Below, one piece after another: positions 54,279 to 62,910 of a DNA stretch of 64,000 nucleotides. The translations under genes and the position numbers were made by a program. How positions within the stretch are numbered: position 1 is the first letter of the stretch; each line of letters begins with the position of its first letter. Source of the stretch: FEN-1297 sp963834015 (GTDB lineage Bacteria; Bacteroidota; Ignavibacteria; Ignavibacteriales; Ignavibacteriaceae); NCBI GenBank assembly GCA_963834015.1, contig CAWIAG010000003.1, forward strand, positions 310,001-374,000, written 5' to 3'. The notes under the pieces were generated by a model, which was not told the DNA's origin, made no database searches, and saw nothing but the letters and a program-made list of their open reading frames with translations.

Positions 54279-57092
54279 ATGCCTTTAAGTGATAATACAA
54301 ATAGCATAATAGATAATCTCATAAAAGCATTAGATATTGAGATAAATACGATTGGTAACAACCCAATTCAGATAAAAGCGAAAAATGGTACGTTTCTTAA
54401 TTCAACGGGAAATATCTTCATATATAAATTTGAATTAGACGACACGAATGAAGTACCTGACGATAGTAATGTTGAAGTATTACTCGGAAACCAAAAGATT
54501 AAAGCAACTGTTATTAGTTCACACGGATTGGAATTAATGCTTTCTTTTGAAGTTGATAAAGGTCTTACCATATCACAAATAACTATTTTTATTAGCAATA
54601 GGACAGCTCTCTTACTTTCTCAAAAACAATTAATTGAAGAAATAAAGAAGAAAGGAGTAATAAAAAATGAAACTCTTGTTTTGAAATTATTTGGTATAGT
54701 TAAGCCAACGCAAGATTTATTGAACAATTATTTTATTCCACCACTGAAATTTAATTTAGATACTTATCAAACGACAACAATTGATAACGTTACTAATTCC
54801 GATATATCATTTATTTGGGGACCGCCTGGAACTGGAAAAACTATAATTATTTCAATATTAACAAAAATATTTATTGACTGCGGATTAACTGTATTCATTA
54901 CATCCAATACGAATATAGCCGTTGACAAAGCTTTTGAAAAATTAATTGAATTATTTCAAAATACTTCTGCTGATCTTAAAAATGGTAAAGTTATCAGGTT
55001 AGGTAATATTCAAATCGACGGCATAAAAGAATTTGTGCAAGAATCTGCTATAATTCAAAGAGTAGCAGCTCCTTTGTTTGAAAAAATCAATTTGCTCAAT
55101 AAAGAATTAAAGCCTTTGAGTGAAAATAAAACCCGATTAAAAGAATTGATTAAAGATTATTTAGAGTATCAGAAAATCAATAAGCAATTTCAAAAACAAT
55201 CAAAGCAATTTGTAAAGATAAAAGCTGATCAATTTCAATTTAATAGACAACTAAAAAATAATGAAAGTATTTTGTTATCAATTGAGCAAAATATCAGCCA
55301 ACTCAACTATCGGCTTCAAATCTCTAAAAATACTAATTCATTTATTAGGTTTGTCAAAAGGATTAAATCCTCAAAGGCTTTAGAGAAAGAAATTAATTCA
55401 CAGAATTATGAGTTGAATAATTATAAAATTCGGAATCAGAATATCAATAATTCGTTACAGTCAACATTAAATACACTTAAACAGTTTGTTCCAATTTATA
55501 AAAAAACAGAAAAAGAAATTGAATTAATAAAAACTAAAATACCAAATATTGATGGAATTGTTGTGCCTTTTATTGAGAACGAAATTAAAAGTATTTCTGA
55601 TAATATTCAAAATTTAGAGAAAAAGATTGTTGGATTAAATTTGCAAATCGAAGAAATTGAAAAGAATTTAATTAACGAAGCAAAGGTAATTGGTACAACA
55701 CTCTCAATGTTTCATTCAAAATCTAAGTTATATACTCGAAACTATGATGTAATAATTATTGATGAAGTAACTATGGCAATTCAACCGCAGATCTTTTTAG
55801 CCTCTTGTTTTGCAAATAAAAAAATTATTGTTGTCGGTGACTTCAACCAGCTTCAACCAATTATTCGGACTAAAAATAATAATCAGGTAATTGAATGGTT
55901 GAAAAAAGATATTTTTAGGAAAAACGGTATAATTGATGGTACTGACCAGCGTCTGAATACACTTAGAATTCAAAGAAGGATGAAGAAAGCGATTGCCGAA
56001 ATATCAAATCAATGTTTATATAATGGGATATTAGAACACGAGTTACTTAATTCAAAATTAAATAATGAACCACCTGTGTCATTTTATGATACTTCGAAAG
56101 CTGAACCTATCGCAACAATTCCTAAGAAACAAGGAAGAATAAATGTTTATAATGCTGTTCTATCAGTTAAACTTGCTCAAAAATATTCTCTGTTTACTGA
56201 AATAAATACTATTGGAATTATTTCTCCATATCGTCAACAAGCAAACCAGATCTCAAAGTTAGTTAAAGATCTTAATTTACAAAATAAAGTTTATGCCGAT
56301 GTAGTTCATAAATTTCAAGGGTTGGAAAAAGATATAATAATATTTGATATAACGGATGGAACAAATACACGTGGAACCAATATTCAGAAATATGGAATTG
56401 GAGCAAACCTCAGAGATCCAAAAGAATCTCCCTTTTTGTTTAATGTTGCTTTCACACGTTCAAAATATAAATTAATTGTTATAGGTGATTTAGATTATTT
56501 ACGTAATAATAATATTTTTTTACCTGATAAAGTAAAAAAAATGTTGGGAATGATCACGTTACCAAAGAGTGACTGTGACCAATATGAGGTGGTTGATTCA
56601 TCGGTAATACTTGATCAATTGATTTATAAAGATTCGGGCGTAAGTTTATTAAAAAAATTCGAATCAAATTTAATTGAACATTTCGATGAAAAAACTTTTT
56701 ACCAAGACTTTTTTGCAGAAATAAATAAATGTAAGGAACAGCTAATAATATTATCACCTTTTATTTATAAAAATAGGGTTTCGAATAATTTTGATATTAA
56801 CTTTTTTAAAAACCTTCTCAATAACAATATTAAGGTTAAGATCAAAACTAGGCCGATAAATGAACATTCCGTATCAAGTAAAGAATTTGCAAGTAATTGT
56901 ATAACTACATGGCGAAATCTTGGAATAAACGTTGAGGAAAGAAAAGGTATGCATGAAAAAATAGCAATTATAGATAAAGCGATAGCTTATGTTGGCAGTC
57001 TAAATATCTTATCACAATGGCAAACTAAAGAGACTATGTTAAAGATTTATGGTACAAATTTTATTCAAGGATTATTAAAAATATTTTTTTAA
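54279..57092 (+). CDS. SF1 (DNA2/NAM7-like) helicase fused to a phospholipase-D nuclease motif; Mokosh type II-like defence candidate
   Basis: A 937-aa two-part protein. Walker A is WGPPGTGKT (about residues 180-188), followed by TSNTNIAVDKAFEKL. A long Lys/Gln/Asn-rich coiled-coil insertion spans roughly 260-460. Walker B is IIIDEVTMA (Asp about 495), then VVGDFNQLQP, LRIQRRMK, GIISPYRQQ, VVHKFQGLEKD and NVAFTRSK: the COG1112/UPF1-like SF1 order. The last 130 residues form a PLD-like domain with one HxK(x4)D motif, MHEKIAIIDKAIAYVGSLN (H892, K894, D899). A helicase of this class with a C-terminal PLD in one chain is the published layout of type II Mokosh (MkoC), an anti-phage system. No clear Shine-Dalgarno is seen. 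It lies 193 bp after IS copy D in a very AT-rich accessory region and has no same-strand partner. Confidence 0.8.
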   Translation: MPLSDNTNSIIDNLIKALDIEINTIGNNPIQIKAKNGTFLNSTGNIFIYKFELDDTNEVPDDSNVEVLLGNQKIKATVISSHGLELMLSFEVDKGLTISQITIFISNRTALLLSQKQLIEEIKKKGVIKNETLVLKLFGIVKPTQDLLNNYFIPPLKFNLDTYQTTTIDNVTNSDISFIWGPPGTGKTIIISILTKIFIDCGLTVFITSNTNIAVDKAFEKLIELFQNTSADLKNGKVIRLGNIQIDGIKEFVQESAIIQRVAAPLFEKINLLNKELKPLSENKTRLKELIKDYLEYQKINKQFQKQSKQFVKIKADQFQFNRQLKNNESILLSIEQNISQLNYRLQISKNTNSFIRFVKRIKSSKALEKEINSQNYELNNYKIRNQNINNSLQSTLNTLKQFVPIYKKTEKEIELIKTKIPNIDGIVVPFIENEIKSISDNIQNLEKKIVGLNLQIEEIEKNLINEAKVIGTTLSMFHSKSKLYTRNYDVIIIDEVTMAIQPQIFLASCFANKKIIVVGDFNQLQPIIRTKNNNQVIEWLKKDIFRKNGIIDGTDQRLNTLRIQRRMKKAIAEISNQCLYNGILEHELLNSKLNNEPPVSFYDTSKAEPIATIPKKQGRINVYNAVLSVKLAQKYSLFTEINTIGIISPYRQQANQISKLVKDLNLQNKVYADVVHKFQGLEKDIIIFDITDGTNTRGTNIQKYGIGANLRDPKESPFLFNVAFTRSKYKLIVIGDLDYLRNNNIFLPDKVKKMLGMITLPKSDCDQYEVVDSSVILDQLIYKDSGVSLLKKFESNLIEHFDEKTFYQDFFAEINKCKEQLIILSPFIYKNRVSNNFDINFFKNLLNNNIKVKIKTRPINEHSVSSKEFASNCITTWRNLGINVEERKGMHEKIAIIDKAIAYVGSLNILSQWQTKETMLKIYGTNFIQGLLKIFF

Positions 57093-57203
57093 AGCCAGCT
57101 AACCAGTTCTTCAAACCAATTATTTCTTCAATATTTATAAATTAATATTTACGCCTGCGGGTATCAAAAAATAATGGTCATTTCTATGGAAGATTGAATA
57201 ACA

Positions 57204-57365
57204 ATCAAAAATCTGAAGGCAAAACATGCGTCAATAAGTAACTGTAATATAGCTAAACAATTAGGTATAAACCATAACACTGTTAATGCTGCCCTTGAAT
57301 GCCGGCGACCAGATTATTCCCCAGATTCAAAATCAGATGATTCCCCAGTTCTGGGTTCACATTAG
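57204..57365 (+). pseudogene. Relic of an IS21-type IstA N-terminus
   Basis: The frame reads IKNLKAKHASISNCNIAKQ, then LGINHNTVNAALECRRPDYS and soon a stop. This is the helix-turn-helix style of IS21-family IstA (IAKxLGIxxNTV...). There is no start codon and nothing of the integrase domain follows, so it is a small fragment at most. Confidence 0.4.
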
Positions 57366-57435
57366 GGATTGGGGAAATCTCTTTCCAAATTATTTTACGG
57401 AAAAATGCATTGTAGAGGTGCCAGGGTTTTTTATA

Positions 57436-57497
57436 ATACAAATTTTCACGAATTAGTTAATACGAATTATCACAAATAAGGACAAATTTTCACGAAG
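57436..57497. repeat. ACGAATT-family repeat copy
   Basis: ATACAAATTTTCACGAATTA, then ATACGAATTATCACAAATAAGG and ACAAATTTTCACGAA are a diverged copy of the 60-bp unit seen twice at 41301, 16 kb away. Confidence 0.6.
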
Positions 57498-57587
57498 ATT
57501 TTTGAATATATGTGTTGGGTTTCTAAATATATATGCAGGCAGGTTTTCAAGATAGAGGGGGGAAAGGGGTTTGGGTGATTTTTAATT

Positions 57588-57795
57588 CCCTGGGTTTACA
57601 CCCGGGGCTTCAAGAATTTCATCCCGCTGGGACTTGGATAGACAGGCTCTCTTCTTTCAAAAAGAGGAAAGGAAGATATTCGGGAAATTATCAAACCCCT
57701 GGGTTTACACCCGGAGCTTCAAGAATTTCATCCCTCCGGGATTTTTGCACGCACAGATTGATAATCTGTGCTACGGGATTTCATTCCACATAGTG
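57588..57795. repeat. Duplicated CCCTGGGTTTACACC element plus a palindromic unit
   Basis: Two copies (57588-57631 and 57697-57740) of a 44-bp sequence start CCCTGGGTTTACACCCGG and continue with CTTCAAGAATTTCATCCC. The second is followed by a single copy (about 57750-57785) of the CACAGATTGATAATCTGTG unit that forms the tandem array at 32107. No gene is visible between 57093 and 57914 apart from the IS21 relic. Confidence 0.65.
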
Positions 57796-57845
57796 GCGCG
57801 GCTAGAGGGGATTTTTGAATAAAATTGGTTTTCTAAATGAAGTCG

Positions 57846-57892
57846 CTTCGACCCACCCCCGAGACCCCTCCCGAGAGGGGATTTTTTACTGA
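57846..57892 (+). repeat. CTTCGACCCACCCC repeat with terminator-like hairpin
   Basis: Starts CTTCGACCCACCCCCGAGAC and ends in the hairpin CCCCTC-CCGA-GAGGGG followed by ATTTTTT. It lies between convergent genes and could terminate transcription on the plus strand. Further copies are at 59722 and 63934, and a diverged one at 59547. Confidence 0.7.
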
Positions 57893-57914
57893 AAGAAGAG
57901 GTCAAGGCTAACTA

Positions 57915-58439
57915 CTATAAATTCGATTTAATTATAAGCTCGGCAACTTCACGGAAGGCACCGTTGCCGCCTTTGTTTTTACAGACGTAATCTACAATGT
58001 CCCTGATTTCTTTCATACCGTCGGCTGGGGAGGCGGAAAAACCAACGATTTTAAGTATACCGGAATCATTCACATCATCGCCGATATAGGCTATATTCTC
58101 ATTTTTAAGGTGTTTTAACTTCAAGAATTTATGTAAAAAGGCTTCTTTGTCCTTAACACCGAGGTAAAGTTCTTTAATTTTGAGTTTTTCGGCTCTTTTA
58201 ATCACACTGCCCGACTTTTCACCGGTAACAATGCCGGTTTCAACTCCAACAAGTGCAAGCAGGCGCTCCACTCCCATGCCGTCACGTATTGAAAACCGCT
58301 TCAATTCTTCACCTTTTGCTGAATAATATACCCCGGTATCCGTTAAAACGCCGTCGTTATCGGTTAGTAATAATTTTATTGCTGAGGCTTTTTTCTTTAA
58401 TGATAACTTGTTATTTTTCAACTTCTTTGTGGGGCTCAT
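57915..58439 (-). CDS. KdsC-like HAD phosphatase
   Basis: A 174-aa single-domain HAD hydrolase. Motif I is LLTDNDGVLTDTGVYYS (catalytic Asp pair), motif II lies in GIVTGEKSGSV, and the Lys with motif III/IV is in LKNENIAYIGDDVNDSGILK. The sequence FSIRDGMGVERLL is characteristic of KDO-8-phosphate phosphatase and its relatives. In the pathway it would make free KDO for lipopolysaccharide, but KdsC-like proteins with other sugar phosphates exist. The ATG at 58439 has CAGGAA seven bases upstream; a longer GTG reading adds 11 residues. Divergent from the LD-carboxypeptidase gene. Confidence 0.85.
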   Translation of the reverse strand: MSPTKKLKNNKLSLKKKASAIKLLLTDNDGVLTDTGVYYSAKGEELKRFSIRDGMGVERLLALVGVETGIVTGEKSGSVIKRAEKLKIKELYLGVKDKEAFLHKFLKLKHLKNENIAYIGDDVNDSGILKIVGFSASPADGMKEIRDIVDYVCKNKGGNGAFREVAELIIKSNL

Positions 58440-58501
58440 AAATATGTTCCTGAATATTTTCTTAAACAGCACAAATTATAAATTAATCTCAATGGGAATT
58501 T

Positions 58502-59443
58502 ATGAAAATTATTAAGCCCAAAAAACTTATTAAGGGAGATGTAATAGGAATTATTTCTCCTGCTTCTTCAACTGATGATTTTACAAATGTTGAAATCGGG
58601 GTGAAGTATCTTGAAAAAATCGGGTACAAGGTTGAAGTCGGTAAAAATGTCGGCAAAATCCACGGGTACCTTGCGGGCAACGACCTTGAAAGAGCCGATG
58701 ATCTTCACTCTATGTTCAGGAAGAAATATATTAAAGCTATCATGTGTGTAAGAGGAGGATACGGCACACCGAGGCTGCTTGATAAAATTGATTATAAGCT
58801 GATTAAGGATAATCCGAAGATATTTATCGGGCACAGCGATATTACGGCTTTGCAGCTTGCAATATTAAATAAAACCGGACTGATTACTTTTGCAGGGCCA
58901 ATGCTTGCTGTTGATTTTGTTGATGAAGTAAGCAGTTTTACTGAAGAAATATTCTGGGCTTTGCTCACTTCAAGTAAAAAAATCGGAAAAATTAAGCAAC
59001 CTGATGATGAGAAAATGTTTACTTTAGTCAAAGGGGCATGCAAGGGAAGAATTGCCGGCGGAAATTTATCATTATTCGCTTCACTTATAGGGACAAATTA
59101 TCTGCCTGAACTAAGGGATAAGATTCTTTTGCTGGAGGAAGTAAACGAAATGCCTTACCGTATAGACAGGATGCTGAACCAGTTGAGGCTTGCAAAGGTT
59201 TTTAACCAGGTAAAGGGCGTAATTTTAGGGGCTTTTATAAACTGCAATGAAACGGATCCGACTAAAAAGACTTTAACGCTGGGAGAGGTTATTGCGGATT
59301 ATTTTGAACACCTGAAAATCCCGGTTGTTTATGATGTTAAGCATGGGCATATTAAAGATAATATAACCTTCCCGATAGGGATACCGGTTAAGTTGAATGC
59401 TTCAAGAGGTTATATAGAGATTGATGAGGGAGCGGTTTGCTGA
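58502..59443 (+). CDS. ldcA: LD-carboxypeptidase (S66 family)
   Basis: A 313-aa serine peptidase that removes the terminal D-Ala from murein tetrapeptides during peptidoglycan recycling. The nucleophile lies in IFIGHSDITALQLAI. The catalytic Glu is probably in LLLEEVNEMPYRIDRML, and the His in VKHGHIKDNITFPIG. RGGYGTPRLLDKIDY is another family block. There is no signal peptide, so it is cytosolic as in E. coli LdcA; the S66 family also includes microcin-immunity MccF proteins. It has a good start context (GGGAATTT before the ATG). Confidence 0.92.
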   Translation: MKIIKPKKLIKGDVIGIISPASSTDDFTNVEIGVKYLEKIGYKVEVGKNVGKIHGYLAGNDLERADDLHSMFRKKYIKAIMCVRGGYGTPRLLDKIDYKLIKDNPKIFIGHSDITALQLAILNKTGLITFAGPMLAVDFVDEVSSFTEEIFWALLTSSKKIGKIKQPDDEKMFTLVKGACKGRIAGGNLSLFASLIGTNYLPELRDKILLLEEVNEMPYRIDRMLNQLRLAKVFNQVKGVILGAFINCNETDPTKKTLTLGEVIADYFEHLKIPVVYDVKHGHIKDNITFPIGIPVKLNASRGYIEIDEGAVC

Positions 59444-59461
59444 GACAGTAGTAATACAGGA

Positions 59462-59760
59462 AAAACATTTTACCACTAAGACACTAAGAACACTTAGATT
59501 CACTAAGAAAGGACAATGAGTAAAATAGATATTCTAAATATTAAAGCTTCGACCCACCTCACATTGTGACAAGCCTTCACCCCTCCCCACATGGTAGCGC
59601 GGCTAGAGGGTATTATTTTTATTTACCACTCCCAGAGGGATCACTTTGTGATAAGAAACTAAGAGCACTTAGATTCACTAAGATATCACAATGAATAAAA
59701 TAGGTTTTCTAAATATAAAGGCTTCGACCCACCCCCGAGACCCCTCCCGAGAGGGGAGTT
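59462..59760. repeat. Two tandem composite repeats (CACTAAGA + CTTCGACCC modules)
   Basis: Each unit has a TTTACCACT...CACTTAGATTCACTAAGA module, a linker AATGAGTAAAATAGA or AATGAATAAAATAGG, TTCTAAATAT, and a CTTCGACCCACC module (59547 and 59722). The second ends in the hairpin CCCCTC-CCGA-GAGGGG with AGTTTTTAT, which would terminate the plus-strand ldcA transcript before convergent ispE. No gene is present. Confidence 0.75.
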
Positions 59761-59761
59761 T

Positions 59762-60595
59762 TTATACGAGATGTATAAATTTAAAATATTTATCGGGGAA
59801 AAGATTTTGGGCTTTTTGGGCGGAGGCGGTATCGGGAAAGAGACCGTATACTGTTGATCCACTGCCGGTCATGAGAGCGAAAATTGCGCCGGATTTATAT
59901 AACCGATTCTTAATGTTCTCTATTTCGGGATATGCAGGGAAGACGACTTTTTCAAAATCATTTGTAAGAATATCCTTTAGTTTCAGAATATCAATCTTAT
60001 CAAAATCACTAATACCGCTAATTATTTTATTACCCTCGTAATTAGTCAGATTTTCATAAGCCCACTTAGTCGAAATGTGTATCCCGGGGTTAATTATCAA
60101 AACAGGGTAGGGAATATTAAATTTAATTTCTTTTAATGCTTCACCACGGGATTGGGCGATTGATGGAACGGGATTAATAAAATAAGGAGCATCGGAACCG
60201 ATCTGCAGGGCTAATTCTTCAAGTTTATTCCGACTAAAATTTAAATTAAGTAATTTATTTAATGCTTTTATAACCGCGGCGCCATCGGAACTGCCTCCGC
60301 CCATACCTGCGCCGATGGGGATATTCTTTTTTAAGTAAATCTTAACATTTACTTTCCTTTTGATCTCTTTTTCAATGATGTTAACCGCTTTTAATAAAGA
60401 GTTTCCTTCCTCCTTTACCAGGCCGCTGTTGTTGGACTCAATTGAAAGCGCGTCCGATTGTTCAATATAAATAATGTCAAACAGGTTTACCGGGTAAAAT
60501 ATACTTTCGATATTGTGGTAGCCATCCGGCCTTTTGTTGATAATATTCAGGCCAATGTTAATCTTGGCAGGGGTTTTAATTCTTATACTTTCCAT
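59762..60595 (-). CDS. ispE: 4-diphosphocytidyl-2-C-methyl-D-erythritol kinase
   Basis: A GHMP kinase of the non-mevalonate isoprenoid pathway (277 aa). The N-terminal substrate block is KTPAKINIGLNIINKRPDGYHNIES, the ATP-binding motif is IPIGAGMGGGSSDGAA (about residues 90-105), and the third motif is ALMTGSGSTVYGLF. There is no other gene of the pathway in view. The ATG overlaps the end of the homocysteine methyltransferase gene by 20 bases, so it is the last gene of a three-gene minus-strand set. Confidence 0.95.
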   Translation of the reverse strand: MESIRIKTPAKINIGLNIINKRPDGYHNIESIFYPVNLFDIIYIEQSDALSIESNNSGLVKEEGNSLLKAVNIIEKEIKRKVNVKIYLKKNIPIGAGMGGGSSDGAAVIKALNKLLNLNFSRNKLEELALQIGSDAPYFINPVPSIAQSRGEALKEIKFNIPYPVLIINPGIHISTKWAYENLTNYEGNKIISGISDFDKIDILKLKDILTNDFEKVVFPAYPEIENIKNRLYKSGAIFALMTGSGSTVYGLFPDTASAQKAQNLFPDKYFKFIHLV

Positions 60596-61468
60596 CTAAA
60601 AATTCTTTTATCCTTTTTATATGTGCGGGAGTTGAACCGCAGCAGGCGCCTATAAATGAAGGCGATTTAATAATAGCTTTTTTAACTACATCCAGGTACC
60701 CACCCGGAGTGATATCTGTTATAATATTTGTATCACTAGATTGCCCTTTACCGCAGTTTAAATATAATCCCCAATTATAATTTGTATTTAACCTGTTAAA
60801 ATATTTAAAAAGACTGCGGGTTTTACACAATTTATGCCTATAGCAAGCGGGGAATAATCCAATATGTATTTAATTACATCGCTGACGTTTTCGCCTGAAT
60901 ACAGCTTAAAATTCTCATTAAAGAAAATGCTCATAATGTAGGGAATGTTATTTTTACTGCAATAACTACAGATTATTTTTATTTCATCGAATTGACTTTG
61001 TGTTTCATTCAGTATAAAATGACAACCGCTATCCATCAGTAATTCAATGTGTTTATGGTGATTTGCCTTCAGCTCTTTGGAGGATATTTTTCTTTTAACC
61101 TGGTAGCAGTCTTCAGCGGGAGGATTTGAGCCGGCTATAAAAACCGGTAATCCTTCAGCTGCTTTTGATGCAATACTAACGCTTGCCCTGACAAGCTTTT
61201 TAATATTAATGCGTCTGTCAAATTTAGCTACAGCAACAGGATTAGTCCGGAAAGTGTTGGCAGTAATGATATCTGCTCCCGCCTGAATATACTTCTTATG
61301 TGCATCCAGCACTAATTCGGGCTTATCTAAGTTCACCAGGGACATCCACATACTGTTGTCTACTTTTGCACCCGATTGCTGCAATAAACTACCCATTGCA
61401 CCGTCTAAGATAAGCGGCCTGTTAATTCTTTTTGAAAGGGAAAAAGGATTTATACTATTTAACAACAT
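60576..61468 (-). pseudogene. Homocysteine S-methyltransferase, frameshifted
   Basis: Methyl-donor-dependent methionine synthesis of the MmuM/BHMT type. The 5' frame (61468 to 60788) has ILDGAMGSLLQQSG, ITANTFRTNP and the first zinc Cys in GINCVKPAVFLNIL, then runs into a stop. The 3' frame (readable from about 60830 to 60576) continues NRLNTNYNWGLYLNCGKG and has the second zinc motif IGACCGSTPAHIKRI. Together they make one normal protein of about 298 aa. The shift is a single base lost in or near an AT-rich T run at 60797-60812. It could be a true mutation, slippage or an assembly error. Confidence 0.85.
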
Positions 61469-62531
61469 TATATTCTGACAATTGTTTTTCCAGGAATGGT
61501 TTTAATCCTTCAAGTACCTGCTCCACAGTTATACTGCTTAAATTAGAATTTTTTGTTACAATGCAATCGAATTTAGTATTGTAAGGCGACCAGATAATAT
61601 CCTCTGTATTATATTTTACAAAGATGCCAAATGTAGGAATTCCGAAGGCTGAAACCAGGTGAATTACCGCCGTATCGGGTGTAAAAAGTAAATCAAGTTT
61701 TGATATAACTGCTGCAAATTTGCCGAATTCATTTGAAAAAAAATAGTTGTATTTATTGCCGGCAATTTGAATTACAGATTCAGAGTCACCGGGGGAAGAT
61801 AATAATAATATATTTATGTCATATTTTGATAAATAATCCAGTAAATTCCTGAAATTTTCAACACCCCAAAACCTTGCTTCGCTGCCCGCTGAAATATTTA
61901 TTCCAAGAAGGAATTTATTCTGCTTAAATTTACCTGAAATAAAATTGCCGGCTTTTTCAATTGATGCGTTATCCAGATAATAGTGAAGTTTTAAATCAGG
62001 CTTATCCGGCTGTAAATTAAATAATTTCAAAATCTCAGCAACCCTGTCAACCACATGATGGATCCTGCTGTTAAGCCTGGGGATTGTGCGTGTGTAAACA
62101 CTTTTGTTTTCTTTTTCCAATCCGAATTTATTCTGCGCATTGCATAATGCAATTAAAAAGCTGACTGTTGTTGAAACATCATCATGCAGATCTACAACTG
62201 TATCGATTTTTTCGTTTTTGATGAGCCTCAAAATATCAAAGAAGCCTTTAACGCCTTTCCTGAATATTATAAGTTCATCGATATCCCGGTTATTAGAGAA
62301 GGCGACGGAGTTTTTTGCGTCGGCAAGGACGTAAATTTTGCATTTTAGTGATTTCTTTATTTCATGAAGCAGGGGAGTGGTTATAAGCGCATCGCCTATG
62401 CGGTTTAGCCTGATGAATAATATTTTGGAATTTTCATCGAAAGAATCTTTTGCGGGAACCCTGGATTTACCTTTTATCAGGAGCAATAGGTTGAGAAGTA
62501 AATTTTTTAATATGAATTCTATTTTTTTCAT
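61455..62531 (-). CDS. Glycosyltransferase family 9 (heptosyltransferase-like)
   Basis: A 358-aa ADP-heptose:LPS heptosyltransferase-like enzyme. The GT9 N-terminal motif is FIRLNRIGDALITTPLLHEI, preceded by a basic, membrane-associating segment (KNLLLNLLLLIKGKSR). VVDLHDDVSTT is the second conserved block. The C-terminal nucleotide-sugar region has GINISAGSEARFWG and LLFTPDTAVIHLVSAFGIPTFGIF. It would build the LPS core or a related surface glycan at the inner face of the inner membrane. It overlaps the next gene by 14 bases. Confidence 0.88.
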   Translation of the reverse strand: MKKIEFILKNLLLNLLLLIKGKSRVPAKDSFDENSKILFIRLNRIGDALITTPLLHEIKKSLKCKIYVLADAKNSVAFSNNRDIDELIIFRKGVKGFFDILRLIKNEKIDTVVDLHDDVSTTVSFLIALCNAQNKFGLEKENKSVYTRTIPRLNSRIHHVVDRVAEILKLFNLQPDKPDLKLHYYLDNASIEKAGNFISGKFKQNKFLLGINISAGSEARFWGVENFRNLLDYLSKYDINILLLSSPGDSESVIQIAGNKYNYFFSNEFGKFAAVISKLDLLFTPDTAVIHLVSAFGIPTFGIFVKYNTEDIIWSPYNTKFDCIVTKNSNLSSITVEQVLEGLKPFLEKQLSEYNVVK

Positions 62532-62598
62532 TTAATATTATTATTGTATGAATATTTTAGTGAACCTTCGTGTTCTTTTTATCTTTTAAAACAGACGG

Positions 62599-62910
62599 AA
62601 AAAGACATTTTACCACTAAGACACTAAGAACACTAAGATACACTAAGAAAAATAAATTTATAAACTAAAATTTCTTAGTCAAGCTTAGTGTCCTTTTTAT
62701 TTTAATTTGGGCGCTTTAGAATAAGCTGCAAAAAGACATTTTACCACTAAGACACTAAGAACACTAAGATACACTAAGAAAAATAAATTAATAAACTAAA
62801 ATTTCTTAGTCAAGCTTAGTGTCCTTTTTATTTTAATTTGGGCGCTTTAGAATAAGCTGCAAAAAGACATTTTACCACTGAGACACTAAGAGCACTAAGA
62901 TACACTAAGA
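62599..62910. repeat. Tandem 131-bp repeat (CACTAAGA family), 2.4 copies
   Basis: Copies start at 62599, 62730 and 62861, with a period of exactly 131 bp. Each begins AAAAAGACATTTTACCACT and contains GACACTAAGAACACTAAGAT, then TTTCTTAGTCAAGCTTAGTG, so each unit can fold on itself (CACTAAGA against its complement). The third copy is partial and runs into the 3' end of the next gene, whose last codons and stop it supplies. Confidence 0.88.

Noticed and set aside
57533..57822. Overlapping 86-aa and 62-aa ORFs
   Set aside because: They are translations of the duplicated CCCTGGGTTTACACC repeat and the palindromic unit.
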